Source: Capillidium heterosporum (Eukaryota; Entomophthoromycota; Entomophthoromycetes; Entomophthorales; Capillidiaceae). Taken from it: 64,000 nucleotides of DNA. The position numbers and the translations under genes are program-made. The stretch spans positions 1,364,001 through 1,428,000 of the forward strand of contig WBMQ01000005.1 in NCBI GenBank assembly GCA_016630905.1, in the 5' to 3' direction. The notes under the pieces were generated by a model. That model was not told where the DNA came from and did no database searches. It was given only the letters and a program-made list of their open reading frames with translations. This document shows, piece by piece, positions 47,001 through 58,677 of the stretch (positions within the stretch are counted from its first letter, which is position 1; every line of letters begins with the position of its first letter).

Positions 47001-48272
47001 TTATTTGTTCAACAAGGAAGCTAGCGGCTCTAACTGGTAACTGGAATCACTCCCCAAATTGAGTATGGGGGGTAGTTTCAAGTTGGGGTCGTACAAACTA
47101 TCGTTCTTCTTGTAGGTGTTGGAGTGCAGTGTCAGCTCGTTGAGCTTAGCTGTCAGCAGTAAGGTTGAGGATCCAGGGGATTTCAAAGTGTTGGCCGTAC
47201 TGGGGGTAGGTAACATGGTATTGGATAGATCCAATTCCTTCATACCACCAGTCAGCTGGGGCAAAGGGACAGGCACATTGGAAGGTATAGTGTACACGTT
47301 GTCAGACTGCTTTCGGAAGAGTGGGGCTGATTTGGGACCTGAGTACAATTTCGGTAGGTCTAACATACTGCCATGAGTTTTTAGGGGCATGAGCACGTCT
47401 ACCTGCTCGAGGTTGGATTTAACGGATAACGATAGCTGGCTGGGAGCTTTCCGCAACTGCTTCTTGGTGGTTATACGTCGGTGGTATAGGCTAGAACTGG
47501 TGGTACTGACGTCGTTGACTTTGGCGCTGCTCAAGTTGTTGGATAGTTTGTTTCGGATAGGGATCTGGTAAGGGGTTTGGACGTTACTGAGTAGGACCGG
47601 TTGCGCGTAGGAGTGGTTGCCAATGGGGTGCTGGGGGCTGCTGTTAGATTTAAAGAAGTGAGGTGTCCTTGGGAATGGAGGGAAGACGCCGGAGGTCGGT
47701 GTTGGGGCTATCGATGAAGACAAAGGTATCAATATGTTGATCTGAGACGTATGTGGGAGATGAGAAAACGCTTTGAACTGCTCCAAAAGCTCGCTAGTCG
47801 TCGGTGTAAGGTCATAGTTGAGGTATCGGAACATCTCCAACTCCATCCAGTTGACTTCTGGCAAAGTAAAGATCTGTGAATAGGCGGCCCAGTGCTGGTT
47901 TTTGGGTGACGAGTCGTGCAAAAACTTCCCGGCCAAATTCATGCAGGATAGGATTATCATGGAGGGGACCCTATCCTCGAATAGTAGGGTCGGTTTGTTG
48001 TCTAATAGCCTATTTATGTAAACCATCATACCGAAAAGTGTTGGGGCGTTGACCTTCGATTCTTGGATAAGCGCTTTGAGTAGGGCCTTTACCTGCTTTG
48101 TCGTAGTGGCCCTATCCAAGGTATCGTCTAGGTAGTTGACACTAAGTTGTTGTGCTGCCGAAATTGCCTTGTAGGCCAATATCTCTATGAAACTGTCGGT
48201 TATGGGCATCTTCATAAAACTGAGGAACTGCTTGTACTCGGCGACGAACTCGATCTGCCCTCCTGAAATCAT
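47001..48272 (-). CDS. Pho85-type (Pcl-like) cyclin
   Basis: Intronless as modelled, 423 residues from ATG 48272 (MISGGQIEF). The cyclin box occupies about residues 15-170: ILAYKAISAAQQLSVNY, KALIQESKVNAPTLFGMMVY-INRLLD, VPSMIILSCMNLAGKFLHDS, WAAYSQIFTLPEVNWMELEM-FRYLNYDL. The INRLL helix and LSCMNLAGKFL are typical of Pcl1/2/9 and related cyclins that activate the Pho85 kinase. The remaining 250 residues are Ser/Thr/Pro-rich and low in structure, with many SP/TP sites that could be kinase targets or degrons. The upstream frame from 48363 (MLARLFPCFKES) is in another frame and would need a splice to join; I did not use it. A role in cell-cycle start, polarity or phosphate signalling is inferred from the family. 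Confidence 0.82.
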   Translation of the reverse strand: MISGGQIEFVAEYKQFLSFMKMPITDSFIEILAYKAISAAQQLSVNYLDDTLDRATTTKQVKALLKALIQESKVNAPTLFGMMVYINRLLDNKPTLLFEDRVPSMIILSCMNLAGKFLHDSSPKNQHWAAYSQIFTLPEVNWMELEMFRYLNYDLTPTTSELLEQFKAFSHLPHTSQINILIPLSSSIAPTPTSGVFPPFPRTPHFFKSNSSPQHPIGNHSYAQPVLLSNVQTPYQIPIRNKLSNNLSSAKVNDVSTTSSSLYHRRITTKKQLRKAPSQLSLSVKSNLEQVDVLMPLKTHGSMLDLPKLYSGPKSAPLFRKQSDNVYTIPSNVPVPLPQLTGGMKELDLSNTMLPTPSTANTLKSPGSSTLLLTAKLNELTLHSNTYKKNDSLYDPNLKLPPILNLGSDSSYQLEPLASLLNK

Positions 48273-50932
48273 TGCAATGTCGGGCTGAAGTATTGCTCTT
48301 TAAACTGGTGTCGTTAGTGTTGATTATTGACTCTTTAAAGCAAGGGAATAGGCGCGCTAGCAAGAACTGGCTTGAAATAAATATTAGTTGGAACGGAGCA
48401 AAAGGTTTGTAATGTAAAGCTTCTCAAATCGGTTGATGATAAAAGAATAACGAGCTCCAAAAAAGTTCTACCCTTTCCAAATTTAAAAAGTAAGGGTTAA
48501 ACTATCGATTAATTAATTCGAAATAGATTTGCATCCCACTAATTACCCAAGAAGAAATATAGAAATCATTGGCCCACAATTGAGCTGGTGCAACCGGGAA
48601 TAAACTTTGAAAAGGGCGACGGAAGGAGCGACTTTGTATCCCAACTCAAATCTAATTTAAGCAGTAATTGCAAGAAGCAATATATTGGTTTCACATCCAA
48701 GGTAGCTACAGGAACAAAGCGAAGACACAGTCCTAAAGCCGCCTAGGAAATTTTATACACCTGACTAAAATCTAGGTATAGTTTGTACTATTATAAACGT
48801 AAAGCTAACCTCAACCCTGCTTCATTAGTCCTTTTAAGGCAAGCGGTTTTCCGCCTAGTGCCTAGGTCTGAAGAATATTGCAGACTTATTAAATATTTCA
48901 GGGAACTTTTTGATTTAGTTTACTAGAGATATTTAGACTACACTTACACCTACAGATACAGCAAGGTTGCTAATATATTAGTTTGAAATACTATTAAAGT
49001 TTTCAGGGTGCACTCTAGGTACCACTTACAAGAACTGATGGGTTTCGCGTCAATAAGATTTTGTTTAGAAATCTTCAAGGAAGTTATCGACGCTATCCAT
49101 CAACTTTAAAATTAAGGGTTTTAAAGGGATGCTTATCCACTATAGTAGCCCAAAATGGTACAAGCTGGTTTCCTAACGCTACATTGCAACTAAATGCACC
49201 GGTTGTTTAGCAGATATATGTCAATATATTGATATATCAATCCTACTGTTAACCTTTTGCCTACCTATATGCAAAGACAAGTATACGAAATAAATACTTT
49301 TCCAACCTGATATAATCAAATTAATTAAAGATGGATAAATATGTTCCAAGAATAAATATAGAAATCCGCATCGTTAATATATCCGTAGATTATTAGTAAT
49401 TGGATGTTGACAATCGCTAAATACTATAGCCAAAAATTGAAAGTGCTTGGATTCAAAAGAAGGCCTTATATGGTGCATTTATACTTGTCTGGATTGGTTT
49501 AGGTTGTTGTAGGTAAAATTTTTCAACCGATTCTTCCATAGCCAGCACATTCCACTATATTGGGCTATAGGATAAAGGATCTTTAAGTGATTATCCAAAA
49601 TTCCGAAGCCATTTCGTTAGATTATGCTTGGTATATATATTGAAGTGTGCTTCAATCACCATTTTTAGCCATGTCAGGATGTACTATAGTTGATCCAAAG
49701 TATTTTTTCGTTTTCTATAAATTTAAACAATGCTTGTAAATAAACTTTCAAATCGCTTATTAAATATTAAATAGGATGCTTGGTAAGGTGCTTTATCGGA
49801 AAAACTAACAATCGTTCTATAATCTATTTTGACGATAGTGGATGGCCTTTGATATAACTTTAGAAACTATGAAGGAGATATAAAACTACACCTTGTTTAA
49901 TCCTAAGTACTCGATTTATAATGGTAAAAAAGCTGAACTTGGTGATAGAGCAAATAGCTATGATTTAGCTTGGAATTATATTTAGAAACGATATAGTATA
50001 AATCTTCGAAATAGCATATACTACGAACTTATACAAATATTTAGCTATATAGCTATAGCCTTCATTTCAGTCAGCTGTATTGTATTCAATGTATAAAACT
50101 TTATCCATCAAAACTATAACTTTAGTAACCAAACTAAAGTAATCACAAAACAGTTTGTTTTAGATTGAAAGTTCTAATTCAGTCTCTATTCAACAAAGTA
50201 TCAACACTTGTATAGAGTAGAAATATGTATATCTCTCATTTAAACTATACTTTTGAACCATCAACGCTTTAACTAATGTGAAATAGACAGTCTACGTCAA
50301 GATATCTGAATCGGCTCTGTAAATTAGGTCATCAGGTTCAATTTGAACTAATAGTTCGATGCCAAAACGACGAATGATGTTTCATCCATGCAAAAGTAAA
50401 TTACATCTCTAAAATCTCTCATGAGTGAGATTGGCTATTCTTTTCAAGCAGCTTTGTAAAGTAAAGCCATTTGATACAATTGATTTAAATTTTCACATTA
50501 GAAGTGACAGCTATTTCATCTTTTATTGAAAGACAAAGTGATAAGTAAAATAGATACTACTGATTTTAGGTAGGATAAAAGTCGTAGATGAATAGATGTA
50601 TATGTTGGTCTTCAAACTTAGTGGTTCAAAGGCCTTTATAGGTTATTCTGGAACTATGTTTTTATACCCTTGAATTAAATCTAGTTAGAAGATATGTCAA
50701 ATGTTGAAGATCCAATGATACTACATATCTAAGCTTCTAATTGGACAACTTTACCCAATAGCAATTGAATTTTTGATCTTTTAATCCTGAAGCCACCTTT
50801 CCAAATCAAATCGAAAATTTTTAGGTAGATTAGATCCATCCCAAGTTGATATCTTTTAGATTGCGCACTTGTAGGCCACTTTTAAACTTAGACTTATAGC
50901 CAATACTTACCAACCTTTCCATACTAGCTAAC
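48273..50932. other. Long AT-rich gene-poor stretch
   Basis: About 2.66 kb, starting with the cyclin promoter side and ending with the COX4 promoter side. Between them I find no frame with a domain, no paralogue of genes in the window, no tRNA and no direct repeat. A small near-palindromic AT element occurs around 49215-49245. Nothing else can be supported. Confidence 0.4.
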
Positions 50933-51499
50933 ATGTCCCGTTACTTGAACACTTTGAAGAAGGTCGCCGTTGCCAAAAACTTCAGCACCTCCACCTACGT
51001 CAAGGCTGCCGCTATTCCTACCAATGTCTTGAACTCGGTCGAACAATCTTGGAAGCAGATGTCAGTTGCTGAACGTGAGGACTTGACCCACAAGCTCCAA
51101 GAGCTCCAGAAGCAGGATTGGGCTACCCTTTCTGTTGAAGAGAAGAGGGCTGGTAAAATTCTATTTTTTTCAATTTGTAACTTTATATTCTAGCTTACTA
51201 CGTCGCCTTCGGCGCCCACGGTCCCCGTGAACCTTTACCCAAATATGGTATGCAGGTAGTTATTGGTACCGGTATCGTACTTGGTGTTGCCGTTGGTACC
51301 TTTGCCCTTATCCGTTCTTTCGGTACTTTTTATTTTTTACTTCATGCTCACATTTTACTTAGCTCCTCCTCCTCCCCACACTTTAACTAAGGAATGGCAG
51401 GAAGCTACTAATGAGCTCATGAAGAAGCAGAAGGCTAACCCTATCTCCGGTTACACTTCGGAAGGCTACAAGGGTAATGGATGGGTTGACACTAAATAA
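50933..51499 (+). CDS. COX4: Cytochrome c oxidase subunit IV (yeast Cox5 type)
   Basis: Three exons (50933-51152, 51194-51322, 51363-51499) encode 161 residues. The N-terminus is a mitochondrial presequence, basic and hydroxylated, without acids (MSRYLNTLKKVAVAKNFSTS). Then come SVEQSWKQMSVAEREDLTHK and QDWATLSVEEKRAAYYVAFG, highly typical of the matrix-facing part, GPREPLP, one transmembrane helix (MQVVIGTGIVLGVAVGTFAL-IRSF) and the intermembrane-space tail beginning APPPPHTLTKEWQ and ending NPISGYTSEGYKGNGWVDTK. This nuclear-encoded subunit helps assemble and tune complex IV of the respiratory chain. Yeast calls it Cox5a/b, animals COX4; the symbol here follows the animal use. Codon use is C-rich at third positions, as expected for a highly expressed gene. 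Confidence 0.94.
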
Positions 51500-52602
51500 A
51501 TTCCAGGCAACTGTTTTTTTGATAACTAAATTCAACTAGATGATCTTGGTTTATTTTCGTATTCTAGTCGTTTGTTCGTTTAAATAAGCCCATAACAGAT
51601 CTATATAGATATAGTATTGTTCATATATGATATAGATTCTTATAAAGTTGATTTTTTACTTGAGCTTCGTATTAATTTGGAATAACATCAAACGATTGAG
51701 GTAAAAGTAATTTATTCAAGTATAGTAGTATGTATAGTTTTATTTTAAGTATAGTAAATACTTGGTTTGCGTATTCTTTCATTGAGTTTATAATATGTAT
51801 AGTATTGAACAAAGTTATAGTTTTCATTTTAAAATCGGATCCATCAAGTGGGTTATACATAGAATCTAAATAGCTCCATCTCAACCGATATTATAAATGA
51901 AGCCAAAGCTATCTGTTACTAGCTTTGATCCTTTTAAACTCTATGAGCGTATAATTTTCTTTTTGATGCTTTGTTAGTGTACCAAGTGTTAAGACAATTC
52001 AGGATATCAGTAAATGTAGATTTCATTAAAAGGATATATAGTTTATCAAGCTGATAGACCAACAAAATACAATGAAGGTGCCACTGTTAAAGCAAATACA
52101 TCTAAGGGAGGAAGATATAATAGTAATTTGCTACTGACAAATGCTATATGTAGAAAAATATAATCATGTTTATATGTTGTAGGGAATGTATATCGAGTTA
52201 AGCTATCTTGCATAATAAGTCTTTCTAAGACTCCAAAACTATAAAGTACAGACTTATACTATATATCATATAGTTTAATAGATATCTTTACTATGTAGTG
52301 TTTATTTAAAGGATAGAACTATACTAGAATTCCTTTTACTGATTCTATAAAACAACACTATAATTTGCAAGCACCCATACTATAGCTTTGCTGTATTCTT
52401 GGATATTCTCATTATTTAGAAATATATATACCAGTTAACTGAATCTATAGTTATATTTTAGACTTTGAAGTATCTTATCAACATCAAAATCGTATAGAAC
52501 TCTAAAAATAGATTACAAGCATCACCATCAAGTGTAAGTTAAAAATCCAATTCAGCCAACTTTTAACTTTGCAAAGTTTGGAATTTGAAGCTGAAGAGTA
52601 AG
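51500..52602. other. Intergenic between COX4 and SSL1
   Basis: About 1.1 kb, strongly AT-rich with many TATA/ATAT stretches. No frame with a domain on either strand (51672-51884 minus is treated as chance). Confidence 0.35.
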
Positions 52603-54113
52603 ATGGGTAAGAATGACAGACCAGGTTCCAAGAACATCGAAGATAAGGAAGATTACATAGATATCGATGACAGTGGTCAACCCGATGGTAAAGATAAGGG
52701 CGGGTACTCGTGGGAAGCCGACTTCAAACGTAGTTGGGAAGATGTTGAGGAAGATGACAGTGGCTCCATAAAGTTTTTGGTACAGAATCTACAGCTTCAA
52801 CTTAAAAAACGAAGGTAACTTATATCCTATCACATTGTATTTTTCTTTTCATGACATTCTAATTTAAATGCTAACCTAACCACTTTTTTCAAAACTAGAC
52901 AAGCTAAAGATAACAAGATAGTTCAACGTGGTATACTTCGACACCTCTTCCTAATAATAGATTTATCCAGTTGTATGGCTGAAAAAGATCTACGACCTAG
53001 CCGTATAAGTTTGACTTTAATCTACTTGGAGCAGTTCATCTTGGAGTACTTTGACCAAAACCCCATTTCCCAACTTGGTATCATAGTTACCCGCAACGGT
53101 TTAGCTGAAAAGTTATCGGAACTTAGTGGCGATCCATCTCTACACATCAAAGCTTTGAAGTCCAAAAGTAACGTGGAATTGGGTGGGGAACCTAGCTTAC
53201 AGAACTGTTTGGAGTTGTCACGACAAGCTCTCAAGTAATTTCTTAGCCATTCCTTAGATTTACGTTTTTTTAGTTATTTACCTAAACATGCGTCACGAGA
53301 ACTATTGGTGATATTTGGTTCATTGACGACATGTGACCCTACCGATATAAATTCGACTATAGAAAGCTTGAAAACGGATGGAATACGTGCTACCATAATA
53401 TCGTTAGCTGCTGAAGTGCAAATTTTGAGGAATTTGGCCAAGCAAACGAATGGCGAGTATAACATCGTCTTCAACGAGAACCACTTCAAAGATCTGCTAT
53501 TCAAAGTTACGCCGCCACCTACTTTACCCGACCTTGGTAATACCAAGATGGATTGCGTGCTTATGGGATTTCCAACTAGGGTTGATGGCCAAGATTCCGC
53601 TTTGTGCCCTTGGTAAGTTCTTTTTATCCAATATTTTGGTTCGTCTTTCGAGCGTATTATTTACTGGAAATTATGATTAGTCATGGAGTCCCTCTAACCT
53701 CCGGGTACAAGTGCCCCAGGTGCTTCTCCAAAGTCTGCCAATTACCCAATCGCTGCCCCATCTGCTCCCTAACATTGATCGCATCCCCCCATTTAGCTCG
53801 TTCCTATCATCACCTTTTCCCTGTTCAAGCTTTTCTACCTAAGACTGCCCATATGTAAATTCTATATTTCAAAAAATTATTGAGTTATTGTAGGGGTGAT
53901 ACGTGCTCTGGTTGTAATCAGATATTCCTAGTAAATAAGGAAGAGGCAAGTGATATCAACCGTAAAGTACCTGCTGAAACAAGGGATAAATTGGACAAGG
54001 TATCGGATAGCATTGAGAAATATGTCTGCAGTAACTGTAACTCGGACTTCTGCTTGGAGTGTGACCTCTTCATCCATGAAACTTTACATAACTGTCCAGG
54101 ATGCTGTGTCTGA
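52603..54113 (+). CDS. SSL1: TFIIH core subunit SSL1 (p44)
   Basis: Five exons (52603-52814, 52899-53234, 53274-53612, 53681-53854, 53894-54113), 426 residues. The start ATG 52603 gives an acidic N-terminus and [19 protein letters not shown]. The vWA domain begins [18 protein letters not shown] and includes [36 protein letters not shown] and [20 protein letters not shown]. The C-terminus has two zinc-binding parts: [18 protein letters not shown], then a RING-like set (CSGCNQIF ... [17 protein letters not shown] ... CPGC). Ssl1 holds and stimulates the XPD/Rad3 helicase in TFIIH, acting in RNA polymerase II initiation and nucleotide excision repair. The introns are in phase throughout; the first (84 nt) and third (68 nt) are longer than most here. 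Confidence 0.95.
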
Positions 54114-55475
54114 GATGAAAGTTCGTTCGAAATGGGCTTTGAACGTAAATTTTATAAAGTGTATTGTAAGGTTTATTGAATATTTAGTAAGGCATGTAGT
54201 AAATAATTTATATAATACTATATGCCTATTAGTTCTTATAATGATAGGCTATTTTGATACTAAGGTTTTAATGGGAATATAGTCAGCTTCTATGAATTAG
54301 CTATTAAATTGAAAGGTATAACTCGCGCTATAAAATAAAAAAGATTGAATAAAATACTACTAATGTTTAGCTTAGATTGAGAATATTTATTACTTTATGC
54401 GATCAATTTATCTTTGTTTAAACATTAAATACTTTTACCTCGTATAGCACCATTTACATTTTATTTAAATAGAGTTAAACTGCCATGTGCAAACTTTGAA
54501 TTACAAGATCTTTAATTTGGCTTTGTATAAATAACTACATCAATACTTTCATAAAAGTAAATGCCAACCAGTGATCAAGCTACTGATATTTGATTGAGAA
54601 GCCCTCAATTTGACTTTAAATATATATATAGGTAAATAATATTTTAAATTATACTTTCGTAAGATGTGCGTTTTCAATATAGTCTTAAAGGTTTCATATT
54701 TAGCCACATTGGTTTTAAAGATATCTCATCAGACCTATTGAGGCCATGTACTCATCTCGAATTGATGGTCATAGATGAGAGTCATATTTGTTAGTTCCAA
54801 AGGTTAAAATTGGATATCTATATTCGTTGATGGTGTTTACATCCTTATAATCTCTTCTTTAATTGCCTATATATACCTATCGGATCTAAAGCATCAAATA
54901 TAGCCATATTCTTATTTTTGAAAGGATAACCATATCTGTCTTATATTTTGTTAGATTAGATAACACTATTATTAGCCTAAGCAAAGATATACACCGATTT
55001 ACCCAGCAAAGCCAGTTTAAGTACACTCACGTTTGAAAATAGTTATTTCTTGGGTATGCGTCAGAGACATGCAAAATCAAAGTCTACAGTATTGAATACC
55101 CAGGGCACTATTTGCATGCTTTATGTGCGTGTTCAATCTTGACGATTACTTGAGTGCGAGTGTATATTTGTGGCATCTAGGTTTAGTTTTCAGCATATGA
55201 CCCGGAAGTTATTAGGCGGATAAACGTATAAGAAGATTCAACTATTAATAATTTGGCTAATATCGCCATTATAAAGATGGTGCATATCTCGCCAGAACTG
55301 CTTTGTGACGGTTTGTAATGACCATCCAATATATTGAAACCTGCTTTCGAATTTATAATATATCGAAATACAGCTCTTGATTATTGAAGCTGCTTTCTCA
55401 TAGCACACTTAGAGATTAATTGTGGCAGCATGTTTACTAAAGGGAAGCCAAAAGCGTAGAAATCCGAAGTACTGA
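54114..55475. other. Intergenic downstream of SSL1
   Basis: About 1.4 kb, AT-rich at first, then more mixed after about 55000. No gene can be supported. Confidence 0.35.
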
Positions 55476-55893
55476 GTGACGGATCTTACTAAAGTTGTAA
55501 CTAGCCTTAGTAAATGGGATCCTTATCGATATGTCAAAAGGGTGGCCAAAGTTTATCAATTGGTCGAAAGTTTTGACGAAATCGAGGCTGAGGCTAGGGA
55601 AGCTATTGGCTAAATTGGGAAATTAGGTTATAGCTCACATCACATTGTCCTAGCTTTAAGCCTTTCTGCTAAATTTCCTATAGATTTATACCCAAAACCA
55701 TCGCACTTTCATTTGTATGACTAAGATAATGACTAATGAAATCACGCCTACAAGAATAGACCTGAAATCGGCTTTACCACCTAGGAAAAAGCTTCGTGCT
55801 TTTTGCAGGGCTTTTATAATTAATAAGCCACCCAATCAAGTTCGAGATTGTCGGCATTGCAATCCAGAGACTCGTAAGCAATCAACGATATAA
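55476..55893 (+). other. Two short coding-like frames of unknown origin
   Basis: The frame 55476-55613 reads VTDLTKVVTSLSKWDPYRYV then KRVAKVYQLVESFDEIEAEA and stops; the frame 55717-55893 starts with ATG and encodes 58 residues, with PPRKKLRAFCRAFIINKPPN and QVRDCRHCNPETRKQ. Both look more protein-like than the surrounding DNA, but I cannot name a family and they do not join through a clear intron. The second ends inside the likely transketolase promoter, which argues against a current gene. They may be relics of a lost gene or chance. Confidence 0.25.
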
Positions 55894-55896
55894 ATA
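55889..55896 (+). promoter_or_regulatory. TATA box candidate for transketolase
   Basis: TATAAATA lies 93 bases before the transketolase ATG in the correct orientation. A strong TATA box fits the very biased codon use of this gene, which implies high expression. Confidence 0.5.
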
Positions 55897-55988
55897 TCGC
55901 TACCAAGCTTTCCAAGATCATAATTTTTCGCTTACCTAAACTTCGAGTACTGCATTTCACCACTTTACACTTGATACCAAAGACAGAG

Positions 55989-58082
55989 ATGACTCAAAAC
56001 AACTCCGCCATCGACGCCCGTGCCATCAACACCATCCGTACCTTATCGGTCGATATGGTCCAGGCTGCCAACTCCGGTCACCCTGGTGCCCCCCTCGGCT
56101 GTGCTCCTATGGGTCACGTCCTCTTCGGTAAGGTCATGAAGTACAACGCCAAGAACTCCAAATGGGTAAGCTAACCTCTTATTTTAAGTTTTAAGTCTAA
56201 CGACGTGTAGGCTAACAGGGATCGTTTCGTCCTATCCAATGGACACGCCTCTGCCCTCCTCTACTCCTTGCTCCACCTCGCTGGTTACAAGCTATCCATC
56301 GAAGACTGCAAGCAGTTCCGTCAGTTGGACTCCTTAACCCCCGGTCACCCCGAATCCCACCTTACTGACGGTGTCGAGGTAACCACTGGTCCCCTCGGTC
56401 AAGGTATCTGTAACGCCATCGGTATGGCTATCGCTGAAGCCCACCTCGCCGCCACCTTCAACACCGAAGAGTTCAAGATCGTCGACAACTACACCTACGT
56501 CATCTTGGGTGACGGTTGTATGCAGGAGGGTGTTGCCAGTGAAGCCAGTTCTCTAGCCGGCCATCTCAAACTCGGCAAGTTGATCGCCCTCTACGACGAC
56601 AACAAGATCCAGATTGATGGTGAGACCTCCTTAGGTTTCACTGAAGACGTCGCCAAGCGTTACGAAGCCTACGGCTGGCACGTACTCAGCGTTCCCGATG
56701 GTGACACCAACATTGCCGCCATCCAGAGCGCCATCGAGGAGGCCAAGAAGGTAACTGACAAGCCCACCCTCATTAAGGTCACCACTACCATCGGCTATGG
56801 TTCGGCTGCTGCCGGTTCCAGCAAAGCCCACGGTTCTCCCCTCGGTAAGGATGGCTTAGCTGCCGCCAAGGTTGAGCTTGGCTTCAAGGGTGACGAGTTT
56901 TTCCACGTTCCCGCCGAAGTCTACGACTACTACTCTCAGGTCCAGACCCGCGGTGCCCAGGCCGAACAGGAGTGGAACCAGCTCTTCGAGCAGTACAAGG
57001 CCAAGCACCCCGAACTGGCTGCTGAATTCGTACGCCGTTACGAGCAGCGCCTCCCCGAAGGTTGGGAGAAGGCTCTCCCCCGTTACACTTCGGCTGACCC
57101 CTCCATTGCCACCCGTAAGGCCTCCGGAGACTGCATCAACGCCTTGGCCAAGATCTTGCCCGAGTTGGTTGGTGGTTCCGCCGATTTAACCCCCTCCAAC
57201 TTGACTCGCTGGTCTGGTGCTAAGGACTTCCAGCACCCTTCCGTAGGTGGTGGTGATTACAGCGGTCGCTACATCCGTTGGGGTGTACGTGAGCACGGTA
57301 TGGCTGCCGTCATGAACGGTTTGGTTGCCTACGGCGCCATCATCCCCTTCGGTGCCACTTTCCTCAACTTCATCTCCTACGCTGCCGGTGCCTCCCGCTT
57401 GACTGCTGTCAGCGAGCGCCAGGGTATCTACATCATGACCCACGACTCCATTGGTCTAGGTGAGGACGGCCCTACCCATCAGCCTATCGAGACCTTGGCC
57501 ATGTTGCGTGCCACCCCCAACACCTACGTCCAGCGTCCTGCCGACGGTAACGAGACCTCAGCTGCCTACTACTCCGCTGTCACTCACCGCCACTCAGCCA
57601 CCGTTATTTCTCTTTCCCGCCAGAACGTCCCCATGTATGCCAACTCCAGCATTGAGAAGGCTCTCAAGGGTGCCTACGTCTTGGAAGATGCCGAGGAATT
57701 TGAGGTCGCCCTGGTTGCCACCGGTACCGAAGTCGCCATCATCCATGACGCCCACAAGCTGTTGGCTGCTGAAGGTATCAAGTCTCGTGTCATTTCTATG
57801 CCCTGCCATGAGTTGTTCGAGGAGCAGGATGTCGAGTACCGCAACTCGGTCTTCGTAGCCGGTAAGCCTGTTGTCAGCTGTGAAGCCATGACCACCTACG
57901 GTTGGTCTTCTTATGCCCACGCCCACGTCGGTATGACCACCTTCGGTGCCTCGGCTCCTTATCAGCAGCTGTACAGCAAGTTCGGTTTGACTGCTGAGAA
58001 TGTCGCCAAGAAGGCCAAGACCACCATCGAATTCTACAGGAATTCCAACACCGTCCCCCACTCCCTCATCAACAGACCTTAA
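55989..58082 (+). CDS. TKL1: Transketolase
   Basis: Two exons (55989-56165 and 56211-58082) encode 682 residues, normal for the family. It is a thiamine-diphosphate enzyme of the non-oxidative pentose phosphate pathway, moving two-carbon ketol units between sugar phosphates in the cytosol. Motifs: [20 protein letters not shown] with the substrate histidine, [33 protein letters not shown], the TPP and metal site [20 protein letters not shown] ending at [22 protein letters not shown] with the catalytic glutamate, and [17 protein letters not shown]. The start ATG 55989 ([14 protein letters not shown]) is preferred; an in-frame TTG upstream is ignored. Codons are strongly C-ended, the most biased in the window, pointing to high expression. 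The gene symbol follows yeast usage. Confidence 0.97.
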
Positions 58083-58677
58083 GTTCGGTTTTGAAGTTTA
58101 GGCTAGGGATGGCTGAGATAGGTTTTTTAATTTTTACAAATATATATAATTGAATCATTTTTCTCTTTTGTGACTCTTATTCTATGTTGGTTTTGGTTTG
58201 TTTACTTCCTATTTTAGATATAGGATCTATAAGCATTAACTTTATATATACCTTCTATAAGGGTTTATGGGTAGAGTATACTTTGAATACATTTCAAAAA
58301 ATTCTTTCAATTCTACAGGTAGATATGAACTTCTCATCCTCCACTAAAGTTTAACTCGAGCCGATATCTCTATTGTAACCTTAGTACATCTATCGAACGT
58401 GACTTCTATCTAGAAAGATACAGCTATTAATAAAAGTTTTGAAACCTATTGTTCTACAAGGAAAACTTCATACTTAAACACTAATGCAAAGCTATAGATG
58501 AAAGAGTGTACAGGCTAGCATTAGTTTACCACATTATAAAATTCTAATGACAAAAAGTGAAGTTTAGAGCACTTTTAATTGCTGAAGGTTGTAGTATAGC
58601 CACACATATATCATTAAAATATAGTTGGCAAATAGCAATTTACGAAAAGAATTAAACGAAAACACAACATTTACTTA
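58083..58677. other. Convergent spacer (transketolase / ABCC 2)
   Basis: About 600 AT-rich bases with the 3' regions of two converging genes. Nothing else recognised. Confidence 0.4.

Noticed and set aside
48142-48363. Upstream minus-strand frame (MLARLFPCFKES) as the cyclin N-terminus
   Set aside because: It is in a different frame from the cyclin box and no convincing splice joins them; ATG 48272 gives a complete cyclin box.
49200-49250. AT-rich near-palindrome as a terminator, origin or RNA hairpin
   Set aside because: Such short AT palindromes are expected by chance in DNA of this composition; no supporting context.
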